Positions 35,787-46,715 are shown, counted from the stretch's first letter. The stretch is 64,000 nucleotides of DNA from Allolobophora icterica (GCA_963556255.1 OY744604.1:73014279-73078278); one strand, 5' to 3'. The notes: generated by a model not told the origin, from the sequence alone. Translations and numbers: made by a program.

Positions 35787-36425
35787 GACTGCTTCGCAGT
35801 GTTGGAGGCCCTTGTGGCGTCTGGCGACCTGTGGCAGAGACTGCTTCACAGTCTTGTAGACGCCTTGTGGCATCTAGCGACCTCTGCCGTGGAGTGACTG
35901 CTTCGCAGTCGCCCTCTGGCGGCCACTGCTTCGCAGTCTTGGAGGCCCTTGTGGCCTCTGGCGACGTCTGGCGGAGACTGCTTCGCAGTCTTGTAGACGC
36001 CTTCTGGCGTCTATCGACCTCTGCCGTGGACTGACTGCTTCGCAGTCGCCCTGTGGCGGCGACTGCTTCGCAGTCTTGGAGGCCCTTGTGGCGTGTGGCG
36101 ACCTCTGGCGGAGACTGCTTCGCAGTCTTGTAGACGCTTTCTGGCGTCTAGCGACCTCTGCCGTGGAGTGACTGCTTTGCAGTCGCCCTGTGACAGCGAC
36201 TGCTTCGCAGTCTTGGAGGCCCTTGTGGCGTGTGGCGACCTGTGGGGGAGACTGCTTCGCAGTCTTGTATACGCCTTCTGGCATCTAGCGACCTCTGCCG
36301 TGGACTGACTGCTTCGCAGTCGCCCTCTGGCGGCGACTGCTTCGCAGTCTTGGAGGCCCTTGTGGCGTCTGGCGACCTGTGGGGAGACTGCTTTGCAGAC
36401 TCAAGTGGACTGACTGCTTCGCAGT
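35787..36425. repeat. 137-bp tandem array with perfect palindromes
   Basis: Equivalent points fall at 35788, 35925, 36062, 36199 and 36336, an exact 137-base period. Each unit carries up to three copies of the palindrome GACTGCTTCGCAGTC (6-bp stem, 3-base loop) or one-base variants, between GGCGTCTGGCGACC-type segments. Confidence 0.93.
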
Positions 36426-37054
36426 CGAAGAGGGTGAACCGGGCGTTGGCGTGTTAAAGAAAACGCCAGAAATCTAGCCCTCACTGCCGGTCTGTAGTCG
36501 GCCTCGCCCGTAGTAAAGCAGACTGGTTGTTTGATATACTGTAAATAATTTAGATGTTTGTCTTTGAACATACATGTGTTAAAATTTTGCTGTAAAACGA
36601 TGAATATACTTCGAATCCATCGTCATTAAATTTTGTGCGAAAGTAAACAACTTATGCGCATTTTTAATGACGTTGGGGAATACCGGCGCCATAAATAGAA
36701 CCGCGGTGTCGTTATGCACATTATTAATGACGTTGGGGAATACCGGCGCCATAAATAGAATCGCTTGGCAGTGGAATAGGCGAGCTTTTGCGTGATGGAC
36801 GGTCGGGTGGGTAGAGTTTTGGGGCATTATCACCATGGTAGGGGTGAAAACGGGGGACGCGAACCCCTCCACTGGGTGTCCGAAGCCGAGGCCGACACAT
36901 TAGTGAATGTTTCGAGTGAAAAGGTGCAAAATTGTAGAAGTTAATCCCGGTCAAACAGACAGACAGACAGACAGACACACACACACAGAATTGTCGCTTT
37001 ATTAATATAGATACTATCTGGATTACCCGGCGTTGCCCGGGGTTATAAGTTTCA

Positions 37055-37142
37055 CACCACCACCTCCTCCACCACCACCACCACCACCACCACCACCACC
37101 ACCACCACCACCACCACCACCACCACCACCACCACCACCACC

Positions 37143-37174
<32 letters not shown>

Positions 37175-37186
37175 CAACAACAACAA
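37055..37186. repeat. (ACC)n(AAC)n microsatellite, copy 2
   Basis: Same structure as 35565-35748 but shorter. Confidence 0.95.
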
Positions 37187-37224
37187 CGACTGCTTGGCAA
37201 TCTTGGCAGTCGCCCTCTGGCGGC

Positions 37225-37810
37225 GACTGCTTCGCAGTGTTGGAGGCCCTTGTGGCGTCTGGCGACCTGTGGCGGAGACTGCTTCACAGTCTTGTAGACG
37301 CCTTGTGGCATCTAGCGACCTCTGCCGTGGAGTGACTGCTTCGCAGTCGCCCTCTGGCGGCCACTGCTTCGCAGTCTTGGAGGCCCTTGTGGCGTCTGGC
37401 GACGTCTGGCGGAGACTGCTTCGCAGTCTTGTAGACGCCTTCTGGCGTCTAGCGACCTCTGCCGTGGACTGACTGCTTCGCAGTCGCCCTGTGGCGGCGA
37501 CTGCTTCGCAGTCTTGGAGGCCCTTGTGGCGTCTGGCGACCTCTGGCGGAGACTGCTTCGCAGTCTTGTAGACGCCTTCTGGCGTCTAGCGACCTCTGCC
37601 GTGGAGTGACTGCTTCGCAGTCGCCCTGTGACAGCGACTGCTTCGCAGTCTTGGAGGCCCTTGTGGCGTGTGGCGACCTGTGGGGGAGACTGCTTCGCAG
37701 TCTTGTATAGGCCTTCTGGCATCTAGCGACCTCTGCCGTGGACTGACTGCTTCGCAGTCTTGGAGGCCCTTGTGGCGTCTGGCGACCGTGGACTGACTGC
37801 TTCGCAGTCG
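37225..37810. repeat. 137-bp tandem array, copy 2
   Basis: Equivalent points at 37226, 37363, 37500 and 37637, again exactly 137 apart, then a shortened last unit. Confidence 0.93.
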
Positions 37811-38334
37811 AAGAAGGTGAACCGGGCGTTGGCTTGTTAAAGAAAACGCCAGAAATCTAGCCCTCACTGCCGGTCTGTAGTCGGCCTCGCCCGTAGTAAA
37901 GCAGACTGGTTGTTTGATATACTGTAAATAATTTAGATGTTTGTCTTTGAACATACATGTGTTAAAATTTTGCTGTAAAACGATGAATATACTTCGAATC
38001 GATCGTCATTAAATTTTGTGCGAAACTAAACAACTTATGTGCATTTTTAATGACGTTGGGGAATACCGGCGCCATAAATAGAACCGCGGTGTCGTTATGC
38101 ACATTATTAATGACGTTGGGGAATACCGGCGCCATAAATAGAATCGCTTGGCAGTGGAATAGGCGAGTTTTTGCGTGATGGACGGTCGGGTGGGTAGAGT
38201 TTTGGGGCATTTTCACCATGGTAGGGGTGAAAACGGGGGACGCGAACCCCTCCACTGGATGTCCGAAGCCGAGGCCGACACAGTAGTGAAGGTTTCGAGT
38301 GAAAAGGTGCTAAATTGTAGAAGTTAATCCCGGT

Positions 38335-38368
<34 letters not shown>

Positions 38369-38393
38369 CACACACAGAATTGTCGCTTTATTA

Positions 38394-38425
<32 letters not shown>

Positions 38426-38429
38426 GTAT

Positions 38430-38730
38430 AAAGTTCATAAGCCATAGAATACGCAGAATGGTTTTCAGCGCCCGCTCTGCACTGAAAAAAACACAAATAT
38501 ATATCAATGAGCACCTGTCAGCCAGCAACGCCTTGATCTATGCGAAGACTCGGCGCCTTGTCAAGGAGGGCAAGGCCGTTTCTACTTGGTCCTTTGGTGG
38601 GTCAATATTTCTCCGCTTATCCGAGGAGCCGGGGATCAAACCCACACGTATCTTCAATCTACAAGAGTTGGACAAGTTATTTGCCCAGGTCAGCATGCCA
38701 CCTACTGGATCACCTACGACAAGTCCTTAA
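38430..38730 (+). pseudogene. LINE ORF1 C-terminal fragment
   Basis: The frame is open before the ATG at 38458, so the start is lost by truncation. It reads ALKKTQIYINEHLSASNALI, YAKTRRLVKEGKAVSTW, GGSIFLRLSEEPG and RIFNLQELDKLF. This resembles the C-terminal region of FP-type ORF1 proteins (nucleic-acid binding) of CR1/L2-like elements; recognition is by motif pattern and moderate. Confidence 0.55.
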
Positions 38731-39166
38731 AGAACATTGTACTTCGCCCAGCAGGCTGTCAACGTATCCGTAGCCTGACTGTCTGACGTTCGATGCTTGC
38801 CTTTCGCTATTCTCCTCATTCTTCTCCCATTTGAGTGCCTACGCCTACTCAAGATCTTTTTTTTGAGTCCATCCAAAGATTATTACTTAAAAGTACGAAG
38901 GATAATCTCGGATTCCTATCAACCTCATTTTGCTTAAGGATACCATCACAGTTTGAAACAATCGTATGTATGTTTTGCAAGTTACCTCTCTTTCAGTTAC
39001 AGTTAAGTCAGTTATCTGTAGGTTGAGTATACTGCATCTCCCACCATAGTTCATAGATAGTGAAGTCATGTGATAACCGGGGCTTCGGTTGAGGCTCATT
39101 CTATTCTATTGCATACTGCTTATAAATACCCACCATGTGAGATGTATGCTTTTCTTTGCGACGATC

Positions 39167-39351
39167 GATGTTGCCTATGGGTGATACTCAATGAACTTCG
39201 GTTGATGTTGATTATGGGTGATACTCAATGAACTTCGGTTGATGTTGATTATGGGTGATACTCAATGAACTTCGGTTGATGTTGATTATGGGTGACACTC
39301 AATGAACTTCGGCTGATGTTGCTTATGTGTGATACTCAACGAACTTCGGTT
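39167..39351. repeat. 37-bp tandem repeat, five copies
   Basis: Units begin GATGTTG at 39167, 39204, 39241, 39278 and 39315 with exact spacing, containing CTCAATGAACTTCGG. Located between LINE ORF1 and ORF2. Confidence 0.93.
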
Positions 39352-39362
39352 GATGATTTGTA

Positions 39363-39930
39363 AGTGCAGGTACAATGCTCTGCTGGTATTCCTTTGATGT
39401 GACACTAGGTTCTTGTTTGCTAATATTGTTGTTAATGCTAGCGCTAGCACAATGAGCACTCCATTGCTGTGTGACTCAGTTTGTTAAAATTGTTTGTTAA
39501 TGTTAGTGCAGGCACAATGCTCTGCTGGCGCTCCATTGATGTGACACTAGGTTCTTGTTTGCTAATATTGTTGTCAATGCTAGTGCAAGCACAATGAGCA
39601 CTCCATTGCTGTGTCACTCAGTTTGTTAAAATTGTTTGTTAATGTTAGTGCAGGCACAATGCTCTGCTGGCACTCCTTTGATGTGACACTCAGTTCTTGT
39701 TTGTTAATATAGTTGGTTAAGGTTAGTGCAGGCACAATACTCTGCTGGCACTCTATTGATGTGACACTCAGTTTTTGTTTGTTAATATTGTTTGTTAATG
39801 TTAGTGCAGGCACAATGCTCTGCTGGCACTCCATTGATGGGACACTCAGTTCTTGTTTGTTAATATTGTTTGTTAATGTTAGTACAAAACTATGTTCTGC
39901 TCGCACCCTATTGTTGTGTTTCTCAGTTTT
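39363..39930. repeat. Alternating 65/77-bp tandem repeat (142-bp higher-order unit)
   Basis: The marker GCACAAT occurs at 39447, 39512, 39589, 39654, 39732 and 39810 (spacings 65, 77, 65, 78, 78), with a variant near 39370. Long and short units differ in a TCTGCTGG segment. It lies just upstream of ORF2. Confidence 0.88.
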
Positions 39931-40215
39931 GCTTTATTGATGTATGGTTTCAGTTAATCTAGTCTAGTTTATGGTAGATTTTGACGAACTGTTTTGTTGG
40001 TATTCTTTTCTTCTCTTACTATAGAACTGATTCTGCTCTTAGGACATCCAATGGTGACTTTGGGGTTCCTTCAGGGCCAACACGCTCTCTGATCAGGGAT
40101 TTCTCCCCCTAGTTTATTCTTGTGTTTTTTGCTTACTTTTCTTCAACACTTTTCTCCCCTTTTATCTCTTACTTACTTAATACTGCCCAAGTTAAGTTAA
40201 TGTTGTTTAATTTCC

Positions 40216-43200
40216 ATGGAGCGGCGGCAGCGCGCCAATTGGCGCCAGAAGACCATGGAGGCAGTTAGACGGAGCCCGTGTCCCGGCGGATGCTGCCGAT
40301 CAGCGGCCTCACCCACAGGTCTAGGTGGATGCTCTGGGTGTGGGGGGATTTATAACCAGCCCGGCATTCCAGGGCTTACTATAGGACCAGAGGAGATATC
40401 ACGTAAGAATACTCCTAAGAGCCCATCATGTTTAGAAATGGAATTAGATGAGGAGGCAGCGGTTAGAAGAAGACCTGGTAACAAAAGTCCTGACGGGTCG
40501 AATATTTTAGTTGAGTTTGAGGTATTTCCAGAGGAAGAGGAAACTAAGTCAGAACCAGACAACGTTAACGCTGATCCCGATCAAAACTTCTATAGGAACC
40601 CCACCTGGTCTAGTGACTATATAGCTCCAGAAGCATTTATTAAATACAGCCAATCACGAAGCCTCCAAGCTGAACAGTCCCTAACAGTAATGCACATTAA
40701 TTGTCGTAGTATGGCGTACAAACTGGGAGCGATCAGCGAGCTGGCAAATACATTTCACGCTTCGATCATAGCTTTAACTGAGACTTGGCTAGACTCTAAT
40801 CTGGAGGACACCATTCGGGTTAAGGGGTTCAACTTTGTGGGCAATTCTAGACCGGGTGGAGGGGGTGGTGGTGTGGGATTGCTTATAAAGGATGATCTAA
40901 AATTTCAATTGTTCACTCCAAAGGGTGGCACTGTAGATCACAGATCCTATGAGAGTCTTTTTATCCGCGTAGCCCTAAAAACAACTTCACCAATACTGGG
41001 TGTTATTTACAGGCCACCAGGACTACAGCTAAAAGAGTTTAACGACGAATTTGATGAATTAATAGCGAGACTAAAAAAGAACTCAAAAGAGGTATTGTTA
41101 ATGGGAGATTTTAATATTGATCTTCTGAAAATAAATGAGCACAACGACTCGAATGCTTTTTATAACGGTCTTACAGCACACCATTTCCTTCCCACTATCA
41201 CTAGGCCCACTAGGATTACTCCAACTAGCCGGACTTTAATTGACAACATATTCTGTAATGCTTGGTCTAAGTTAATGGAGGCTTTTGTCATCATTTCGGA
41301 CATTTCTGACCACCTCCCAATCTATGCCCGATTTTCTTTGGAAACCACTCCTAATAATACCCATCGTTATAAGGAATTCCGAAAAGTCAACGAGGTAAAT
41401 CTAAAAAAATTCCAGAAAACCCTCGAAGAGGAGAACTGGGACCCTATTATGAGGGCTTGCGAACTGGGGAGCGCTAATGAGGCATACGAACTTTTCTCCG
41501 ACAAATACACCCAAGCTTATAACTCAGCATTCCCACTCGTTAAAGAAGCTGGATCTTCGAAGGAGAAATTTAAACAGCCTTGGATGTCACTAGGAATTTT
41601 AAAATCCTGCAAGAAGAAAAATTTATTATATGTAAGATATCTTAAAACTCCAACCTTGCAGAATAAAACAAAATTTATTGAGTATAGGAACAGATTTAAA
41701 TCTGTTAGAATTAATGCGGAGCGAAACTATTATACCACTGAATTCTACAAGCATCACAATGATTTAAAAGCCACTTGGAGGCTGATCCGGGAAGCCATGC
41801 AAATTGAAGATAAAAGAGACAGACAGATTTCTCTTAAAATAAACGGAGTCTTAGTGGAAGACCCAGAGACAGTAGCAAATAAATTCAATAATTATTTTGC
41901 GGGTATAGCTAGTGAATTATCAAAGAAAATTATTGATTCTCCAGACTCATTTGAAAAATTTCTTCCACCGTCCAAAACATCTTCCATGGGCCTACTCCCG
42001 ACCTCCGTAGACGAGCTTCTGAAAATCAGTAGTCTTCTAAAAAAAACACACACCACAGGTTTAGATGAAATCGACCCCTATATTGCTACTCCTAATTTAA
42101 AACTCATAGTTGTACCTTTAATGGCGATCATCAATTGTTCCCTCCTTAATGGAATAGTCCCTCTTAAGATCAAAATGGCTAAAGTTGTTCCAATCTATAA
42201 AAAAGGTGATACTGACAACCCTGCCAATTTTAGGCCTATCTCAATACTTCCTTATTTCGCTAAGTACTTCGAAAAAATAGTATACGATAGATTAAGTAAT
42301 TATCTAACTACCTTTAATTTAATACACCAAGCGCAATATGGCTTCCGATCTGGGCATTCCACCTATATGGCCCTAATAGAGATGGAAGACCGAATCACTA
42401 AAGCAATTGATGCAAACGAATATTCTGTGGGGGTCTTCGTCGATTTAGCGAAGGCCTTCGACACGGTCAACCATCCTATCTTGTTAAAAAAATTAGATAA
42501 CTTTGGCATTAGGGGCCCAATGTTAAAATGGTTCCACAGCTATTTTCAGGACCGCACTCAAAAAGTATTATGCAATGGCGTGCTGTCTGACAGCCGATCT
42601 ATTTTATTTGGTGTACCCCAGGGATCAAATCTCGGCCCTTTACTTTTTCTCTTGTACATAAATGATCTAGCCACAATATCTAAAACCCTCCACTTCATTT
42701 TATTTGCGGATGACACAAATATTTTTTTTGCACACCCTTCTTGGCAAACTCTAATGGAAATAGTGAATTCAGAATTGAAACTCATCAATCACTGGTTCTC
42801 AGCAAATAAACTCACCCTCAATGTTGACAAATCTAATTTCATTATTTTTAAATCCCACAGAAAAATTGTGCCCATAGATATTACCCTTGAAATCGCAGAA
42901 ACCCCCTTGGACCAAGTGGAGTCTACCAAATTCCTGGGGGTGGTTGTGGATAAACATCTCTCCTGGAGAGACCATATTAACTTTGTCGCACAAAAAATAG
43001 CGAAAAACATAGGTATAATCAATAGGATTGCCCACCTACTTCCTGAAGTGATTAGGCTAAATTTATATTATTCTTTAATCTTACCGTATCTAAATTATTG
43101 CAATATTATTTGGGCCTCCACGTACGAATCTAGATTGAATAAATTAATAATTCTTCAAAAAAAGGCAGTTCGGATGGTGGCAGGAGTGCCTTTTGGGACC

Positions 43201-43530
43201 CATACTGCCCCAATCTTCAGCAGACTTAGACTATTAAATATAAGTCAACTTAGGCTAACACAAATTGGTAAATTTTTCTATCGGTTTGAACACAATAACC
43301 TTCCCTCCTCATTCTGTGACTATTTTATCCCAGGATCTCGGATCCACACCCATCACACTAGGAACGCCGCTGCCCTCAGACCAGTCAAGGCTCGTACCAA
43401 CTCACGACTATTTAGTTTAAAGGCGTATGGGCCCAAAGTATGGGAAACTATACCTCCCGATATCCGTCACTCTCCAAATATAAACTTATTCAAATCTCGT
43501 CTGAAATCATTTATCTTGAATGGTTGTTAA
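40216..43530 (+). CDS. LINE ORF2: endonuclease and reverse transcriptase
   Basis: The 1104-residue frame is uninterrupted. An N-terminal region of unknown role with a Cys-rich CPGGCCRS segment precedes an APE-type endonuclease (about residues 155-375): INCRS, LTETW (catalytic Glu), RPPG, GDFNID and SDHLPI (catalytic Asp-His). The RT domain (about 640-905) has VVPIYKKGD, NFRPIS, AQYGFRSGHS, VDLAKAFDTVNH, GVPQGSNLGPLLF and FADD (catalytic Asp pair). A conserved C-terminal tail follows (NYCNIIWAS, LQKKAVRMV). These nick target DNA and prime cDNA synthesis there (established for the class). Family is Jockey/CR1-superfamily by motif style; the clade is not settled. Confidence 0.95.
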   Translation: MERRQRANWRQKTMEAVRRSPCPGGCCRSAASPTGLGGCSGCGGIYNQPGIPGLTIGPEEISRKNTPKSPSCLEMELDEEAAVRRRPGNKSPDGSNILVEFEVFPEEEETKSEPDNVNADPDQNFYRNPTWSSDYIAPEAFIKYSQSRSLQAEQSLTVMHINCRSMAYKLGAISELANTFHASIIALTETWLDSNLEDTIRVKGFNFVGNSRPGGGGGGVGLLIKDDLKFQLFTPKGGTVDHRSYESLFIRVALKTTSPILGVIYRPPGLQLKEFNDEFDELIARLKKNSKEVLLMGDFNIDLLKINEHNDSNAFYNGLTAHHFLPTITRPTRITPTSRTLIDNIFCNAWSKLMEAFVIISDISDHLPIYARFSLETTPNNTHRYKEFRKVNEVNLKKFQKTLEEENWDPIMRACELGSANEAYELFSDKYTQAYNSAFPLVKEAGSSKEKFKQPWMSLGILKSCKKKNLLYVRYLKTPTLQNKTKFIEYRNRFKSVRINAERNYYTTEFYKHHNDLKATWRLIREAMQIEDKRDRQISLKINGVLVEDPETVANKFNNYFAGIASELSKKIIDSPDSFEKFLPPSKTSSMGLLPTSVDELLKISSLLKKTHTTGLDEIDPYIATPNLKLIVVPLMAIINCSLLNGIVPLKIKMAKVVPIYKKGDTDNPANFRPISILPYFAKYFEKIVYDRLSNYLTTFNLIHQAQYGFRSGHSTYMALIEMEDRITKAIDANEYSVGVFVDLAKAFDTVNHPILLKKLDNFGIRGPMLKWFHSYFQDRTQKVLCNGVLSDSRSILFGVPQGSNLGPLLFLLYINDLATISKTLHFILFADDTNIFFAHPSWQTLMEIVNSELKLINHWFSANKLTLNVDKSNFIIFKSHRKIVPIDITLEIAETPLDQVESTKFLGVVVDKHLSWRDHINFVAQKIAKNIGIINRIAHLLPEVIRLNLYYSLILPYLNYCNIIWASTYESRLNKLIILQKKAVRMVAGVPFGTHTAPIFSRLRLLNISQLRLTQIGKFFYRFEHNNLPSSFCDYFIPGSRIHTHHTRNAAALRPVKARTNSRLFSLKAYGPKVWETIPPDIRHSPNINLFKSRLKSFILNGC

Positions 43531-44003
43531 CGGACCTTGGAACGACCACAGGGTTTGGCCAATGCTGCTCGGTGGGCGCGCCGCGCCGGGTTACGTGCTG
43601 CTCTTCTCCCCATTCATTCATTTTTCTCCTACTTATTCTTTTCTTATAGGACTGATAGTCCTATTTTCTGTTTCTTTGTTTCTTTTGTTGACGTTTAGTT
43701 AAGTATATATAAATGATTAGTTAAGTTTAACAATGATTTATTTTGCTTTCTCTCATGTTTCCACACCAGACCTCAACTATCTACTCCCTCTGGCTTACCA
43801 TGACTTGACAGTCACTTAAGTTATGTACAACACTAGTAGGTGTCCCTGCTTAGCGGGAGTTACCTCCCTTTAGGGCCACCTTTTGCTCTATCTGAGACAG
43901 AACCACAATCCGACTACTTATACTTTGTTACATAACATGTTTTTGTTTTGTTTTGTTTTGATGGAAGCAATAAAATGATTTGATTTGATTGATTTGATTT
44001 GAT
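43531..44003 (+). other. LINE 3' untranslated region and (TTTGA)n tail
   Basis: Contains an AATAAA signal near 43969 shortly before repeated TGATTTGATT at the end. Confidence 0.7.
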
Positions 44004-44204
44004 ATATATATATAATGCGTAGTTATGTAGTTTTGTTTAGTGTCCACATTTCTACTGAATGTTGAGACTTGAAAACACGCATGGATCGCAATATTTGACT
44101 TGTACAATTCTTACCATCAACATCCATATAACGGGGGCAAGATCCAGCCTCAGGCCTAAAAGGGACGTTACAGTGTATACTTTTGAGAAATTAGTCTTAT
44201 ATAC

Positions 44205-44290
44205 AAATACAGAGGTTACAAGGCCGCATTAAGTAAATTAGCTCGGACTAGAGATATGATAAAATAATTTCTGATTTACTTAATGCGGCT
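44205..44290. repeat. Repeat also present at 47430-47505, with internal hairpin
   Basis: About 70 bases (CAGAGGTTACAAGGCCGCAT and onward) recur almost unchanged right of the hAT-like element. GCCGCATTAAGTAAATT is followed by its inverted partner ending in ATGCGGCT, the hAT target site. Confidence 0.8.
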
Positions 44291-45076
44291 CAGTGGCGGC
44301 GCGTGGATTTTTCAAAGGTGGTGCGAAGCAACAGTGTGCCGCCCCCTCCCCAGTAAGGCGGCAGACCTGTCTAGTGAAATTTCGTCTGTGTTGTGTATGA
44401 TAGTAGTTAGTATAGTAGCCTTAGCAATTAGTAGCCTACTGTAGTATAGGGCACAGTAGCAGATGATGCAGATCCGCTACTAGTATTTTTAGCATAGCAA
44501 ATCAAATCAGAGATGGTTCCAGAGAGTAGTCAAAAAGAGGTCCGAGTCCGGTTTCCAGAAGGCCAAATCAAATCAGAGTTGATCTCCAAAACGTAGTTCA
44601 AAGGAGGTTCGAATCCAGTTCCAGGGGCCAGATCAACAGAAGAGGCACAGCAGCTGTCAAGGCGGGTGTCGTTTAGGGCGAGAATAATTGGAAGGAGGAG
44701 GATCAAATGAGTCAGGGTAGGAGTACTTGAAAAGGGGAAACTTCAGTTTTGAGTGGAAAGCCAGATGGTGATAGAGGAACATGAGGAGGAGGATGAAGGA
44801 CGGGTTGTAATGATGATGGAGGAACTGAGGAGCTGCGGAATTCAGGGGGGGGGGGCAATCAATAGGTGTGGCTCGGTCGGAGAACTTGAGATGAGTAGTG
44901 ACTGTCGGTCGAGAAAGACTGAGATAGGAGGATCGAGTGGAGCAAGTTGCCTAAATGGTGAAGAGATCATGGAGGTACTTTGGCTGCGAATATTGTAGGG
45001 AGTTGTGGGCTAGTGATAGAACTGAGGTGGATTCGCTCTGGGATTTTTAACCAATGGAGCGATTTAAGGATGGCGT

Positions 45077-46430
45077 GTTATTTTCGTTCCTAAAATCATT
45101 TTAGTTTTAGTTTCTATTTCTGTCAGATGTCAATCATTTCTATTTAGTTTTAGTTTTAGTTTTTTAGTTTTCAATCATTTTCGTTTCTATTTCGTTTCTA
45201 TTCCTGAAATCATTTTAGTTTTAGTTTAGTTTCAGTTTCTCAAAACCAAATCATTTTAGTTTTCGTTTTTCAAATCATTTTAGTTTTAGTTTTCGTTTTT
45301 CACATAATTTTACTTTAAATGTAAGTTCTGAAAAAGTAGGTTAGCTTACCTTTGATGAAGAAGAAATTACTTGAGACCCTTATTAGCGGGACTTAGGTCC
45401 GTTCAGGTCCCCCAGTTGTGCCCATCCGAGCATTCATAGTGTAAGACGATTTATGTATAACGTGTACTGTAAACGTGTTGATGGACCAATAAACTGGTGG
45501 TTATGGTTATGATAAAGTTGGTTATAGACTCTAATCGCTTTATATATTCTGTAGAATGAGTCGTGTATGAGGTTCTTTTCTTGAAATGCAGGCATCCAGA
45601 GTCTGTATTGACGGGCTCTCCCTATCCTCCACTTTACGCTTAGACTGTGTTCTCTTGTTTCTACCTTCCTTTGAATTTAAGAGTGTGTGAACCTCGGCAT
45701 GGTTATGACCTATGTGCGTTTTAAGATTTGTTGGATTTTTACCTGCAATAAAAAATTACAAAATATGTTTCTTATTGTGATTACTATATTTTCACGTACT
45801 AAAGTAAGGGTGTGTAGCCAAAAGACGGATGCGGAAAAAGTAGCCAGTATGATGCGTAAATTGCGTAGGTATACGTACCAGCTATGCGAACACCACACGG
45901 CTCTCCTTTGTCATTCAGAACTGTACATCGGCTTTTGTCGTTATCTTCTTCATATATAAAGTAATCCCATACAATACTTTCGCGTATCCTACCGGATAAA
46001 AGCTTTACTAGACTCATTATTAATAACAAATTTCGTAAACATGCACCCACAGTTTGACAGAAATTGTAGACCGCAAACAGGAATAATTTTAGATATGTAG
46101 ACATGCGCCGTTCAACTGCCGCGCCGATAATTTAATAAAAGAGATGGGCCGCCTTGGTTGGATTTTCATTTTCGAATCTTGTTTTTAATAAAATACATGG
46201 TTTGATTTTCAATACTTTTCGTTCCAAAAATCATTTTCGTTTTAGTTTTTATTAGTTTTACATCCATTCTTTTTCGTTTTTATTTAGTTTTCGTTTCCAA
46301 AATCTTTTTCGTTTTCGTTTTTATTTCGTTTCCATTTCTAAAATCTTTTTCGTTTTAGTTTTCGTTTTCGTTAACGATTGACTTTTCTTTTTCGTTTTTA
46401 TTTCGTTTTCGTTAACGATAACATCACTGG
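45077..46430 (-). mobile_element. hAT remnant inserted in the LINE
   Basis: Both ends are rich in TTTTAGTTTTCGTTT words, the right end reading CGTTAACGATAACATCACTG and the left TGTTATTTTCG. Flanks GATGGCG and GATGGCAG are similar. It carries a BED-finger coding remnant. Confidence 0.6.
45840..46104 (-). pseudogene. BED-type zinc-finger remnant of a hAT transposase
   Basis: The minus frame contains RIRESIVWDYFIYEEDND, then KSRCTVLNDKGEPCGVRI and YTYAIYASYW. The aromatic VW-x-x-F start and the Cys residues match the BED finger used by hAT transposases for DNA binding. The His pair and all the catalytic part are missing. Confidence 0.55.
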
Positions 46431-46715
46431 ATGGCAGTAATATGATGATGTTTGGGCTAAGTTGGAAACGCTTGATTTGGGTGGATTCAAGGTCGAGGAG
46501 GATGGAATTGCAGTAATGAAGCTTTGAATGAACAATGGAGGTAGCAATGATGGAGGCAGTTTCAGGGTCGAGCATGGGTCGGATGCGGCGGAGAACACGA
46601 ATGTGCATGAAGCAGGAGCGCGAGAGGTTGGAGATGTGGTTAGAAAAGGAGAGGTGTGGATCAAAGTAATACCACATCATCAATATAATTTAGCGCAATC
46701 ATTATTTCTGGAAAC

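Larger units (their letters stand above)
35521..37013. mobile_element. Composite repeat, copy 1 of a head-to-tail dimer
   Basis: The order is: GGATTACCCGGCGTTGCCCG head with a CCCGG/CCGGG hairpin; (ACC)n(AAC)n microsatellite; 137-bp palindrome-rich array; unique segment with two copies of CCGGCGCCATAAATAGAA; then an (ACAG)n(AC)n tail ending TTTATTAATATAGAT. Copy 2 repeats the same order with high identity. The head-array-tetranucleotide-tail layout resembles Helitron-related 'pearl' elements of molluscs by general plan only; class not established. Confidence 0.65.
37014..38397. mobile_element. Composite repeat, copy 2
   Basis: It starts CTGGATTACCCGGCGTTG immediately after the tail of copy 1 and ends with the same (ACAG)n(AC)n and TTTATTAATATA tail. 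The microsatellite is shorter, and the 97-codon minus frame at 37962-38255 duplicates 36579-36872. Confidence 0.65.
38430..44003 (+). mobile_element. 5'-truncated LINE (Jockey/CR1 superfamily-like) with intact ORF2
   Basis: It comprises an ORF1 C-terminal piece, a repeat-rich inter-ORF region, a complete ORF2, a 3' untranslated region and a (TTTGA)n tail ending near 44003. The left boundary is set by the end of the (AT)n run. A 5' truncation and pentanucleotide tail fit target-primed insertion. It is the best-preserved element in the window. Confidence 0.85.
44500..46683 (-). pseudogene. L2/CR1-like LINE C-terminal fragment, interrupted
   Basis: The right piece (46435-46683) reads FDPHLSFSNHISNLSRSCF, HIRVLRRIRPMLDPETA and ATSIVHSKLHYCNSILLDL. 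The left piece (below 45077) continues with LKSLHWLKIPERI. The hAT remnant at 45077-46430 separates them. Below about 44640 comes the dispersed GAGGTCCGAGTCC repeat, probably the LINE 3' region. Stops show it is dead. Confidence 0.7.

Noticed and set aside
35541..35897. Proline/threonine-rich plus frame, and tryptophan-rich minus frame
   Set aside because: Both are read from (ACC)n(AAC)n repeats; the same happens at 37033-37335.
36579..36872. 97-codon minus frame duplicated at 37962-38255
   Set aside because: The duplication is explained by the dimeric composite repeat; the internal protein repeat reflects a doubled non-coding block, with no recognisable domain.
45799..46104. BED-finger frame as a domesticated ZBED gene
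   Set aside because: Only part of the finger remains, with no catalytic region, inside a hAT remnant nested in a broken LINE.
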